64,000 nucleotides of DNA from contig JAILPA010000188.1 in NCBI GenBank assembly GCA_024690505.1, positions 26,622-90,621 on the forward strand, in the 5' to 3' direction. The notes beneath the pieces were generated by a model. The model did no database searches, was not told where the DNA came from, and saw only the letters and a program-made list of their open reading frames with translations. Both the position numbers and the translations under genes were made by a program. This DNA is from Prevotella sp. (GTDB lineage Bacteria; Bacteroidota; Bacteroidia; Bacteroidales; Bacteroidaceae). Positions 63,364 through 64,000 of the stretch are shown one piece after another. Every line of letters begins with the position of its first letter. Position 1 is the first letter of the stretch.

Positions 63364-63465
63364 GGTTCAGGGCCGCTGAACTTTTAGTTCAGAAGCCTTG
63401 AACTTTTAGTTCAGCGGCCCTGAACTACTTGTTCCAAGGCCCTTGAAACTATTTCAGGGGGTTTT
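63364..63465. repeat. Tandem-hairpin module TTCAGGGCCGCTGAAC, copy 2
   Basis: GGTTCAGGGCCGCTGAACTT followed by two more related units and the same ending, CCCTTGAAACTATTTC. Same position after the last PUL gene as copy 1 has in PUL1. Confidence 0.8.
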
Positions 63466-63780
63466 TCATCAACCGACTTCCACCGTCAGGCGGTTCATTT
63501 CGTATTGATTTGCTGTCCGCTAAACACAATTCATTGCCCTGAATTTACTTTGCTGTCAGTAAATACAGATATTCAGACCACATCTAAGCCCCCTCAAATC
63601 CCACGACCCGCATGACACTACATGCGTCCCTCCCCTTGGATGGGAGGGGAGAGGGGCGGCATCAGCATTCCATTGAAGGATGGGGAGACAGGCGAGGCAT
63701 TGTTGTTCGTCGATTCTACTTTTATCGGACAGCAATAATTAAGTCAAGTTTTGCAAGCTCCAAACTACCCCAAAGAATGA
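63466..63780. repeat. Repeat-rich stretch with TTAGCGGACAGTAA motifs
   Basis: Minus-strand copies of TGAATTGTGTTTAGCGGACA (63515-63534 region) and of a shortened form (63549-63565), plus C/G-rich inverted sequence near 63600-63655 (CCCTCCCCTTGGATGGGAGG). No gene is seen. Confidence 0.55.
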
Positions 63781-64000
63781 TTTAATTACTGACCCCACCC
63801 CTGCCCCATTCCCGAGCATAGCTCGCCTACCCGTAGCCTTTCCCCTACGATGGGAGGGGAGCGGCTACCGCCCTGTTCGCTTGATAGCAAGCCGCATGGC
63901 GTTCCCCCCGCATGGCACTCCCCTCCCATCGTAGGGGAGGGGCCGGGGTGGGGTGAGTATTTTCTTCGCTAACGGAATATTACAGACCCCACCCCTAACC
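63781..64000. repeat. C/G-rich long inverted repeat at window end
   Basis: CCCCTACGATGGGAGGGGAG (63842-63861) is matched by its exact complement at 63918-63937, with C-rich arms outside (GACCCCACCCC at 63791 against GGGGTGGGG near 63946). The closing GAATATTACAGACCCC at 63976 resembles the start of the C-rich arm in the leader modules. It may be another member of the family, cut by the window end. Confidence 0.65.

Overview
The window reads as a piece of a Bacteroidales chromosome, most likely Prevotella or a close relative (Segatella-like). The reasons are two SusC/SusD outer-membrane pairs, families typical of the phylum (DUF2723, DUF3667, DUF1573, DUF4957/DUF5123, split transketolase), almost no Shine-Dalgarno signals, and many promoters of the Bacteroidota type: TAnnTTTG at -7 with TTG or TTTG about 20 bases upstream. 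I saw no rRNA, no tRNA that I could recognise, no transposase, no integrase and no CRISPR array.

Layout. 1-884 is a repeat-rich intergenic region. 885-13636 is a pectin-type polysaccharide utilisation locus (PUL1): SusC, SusD, a DUF4957/DUF5123 lipoprotein, a small lipoprotein, a secreted protein and a secreted family-1 pectate lyase. 14163-16383 holds rarA and a divergent acidic hypothetical protein. 16500-21300 (minus) is a glycogen operon: debranching enzyme, GT4 synthase, GH57 amylase. 21410-24793 (minus) is a lipoprotein-miaA-lipid kinase operon. Then follow gapA, mscL, an orphan precorrin-2 methyltransferase, mnmA, a polysaccharide deacetylase with a giant DUF2723 membrane protein, a purD operon, a small Spy-like protein, an acyltransferase-glycosyltransferase pair and a DUF1573 protein. 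40933-43544 (minus) pairs an L-fucose isomerase-like protein with a GH105 unsaturated-uronyl hydrolase. 43638-49281 holds an Lrp regulator back to back with metY, an FAD reductase, a LuxR-type regulator and cysK. 49372-55404 (minus) is one tight array: a second pectate lyase, DUF3667, transketolase N half, transketolase C half and a GlpK-like kinase. It diverges from PUL2 (56110-63227: DUF5123 lipoprotein, SusC, SusD). 63228-64000 is repeats only.

How it works together. Two pectate lyases outside or at the cell surface would cut polygalacturonan, the two SusCD pairs with their beta-helix lipoproteins would bind and import fragments, GH105 would remove unsaturated terminal residues, and the isomerase, kinase and transketolase halves would feed sugars into central metabolism. 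This is inference from family and neighbourhood. No HTCS, SusR or ECF sigma/anti-sigma regulator lies in the window.

The most striking content is non-coding. At least five repeat families occupy the intergenic spaces. One is a roughly 200-base module that begins at the promoter -7 box and carries a hairpin, a short leader ORF beginning MNN or similar, a C-rich/G-rich long stem and a conserved tail. It precedes four unrelated genes (mscL, mnmA, purD and the pectate lyase operon). Another is a 165-200 base hairpin element present four times. There are also an eight-unit palindrome array between the divergent pectate lyase and PUL2 promoters, an exact 22-base tandem array upstream of PUL1, and a shared 3-prime module at the end of both PULs.
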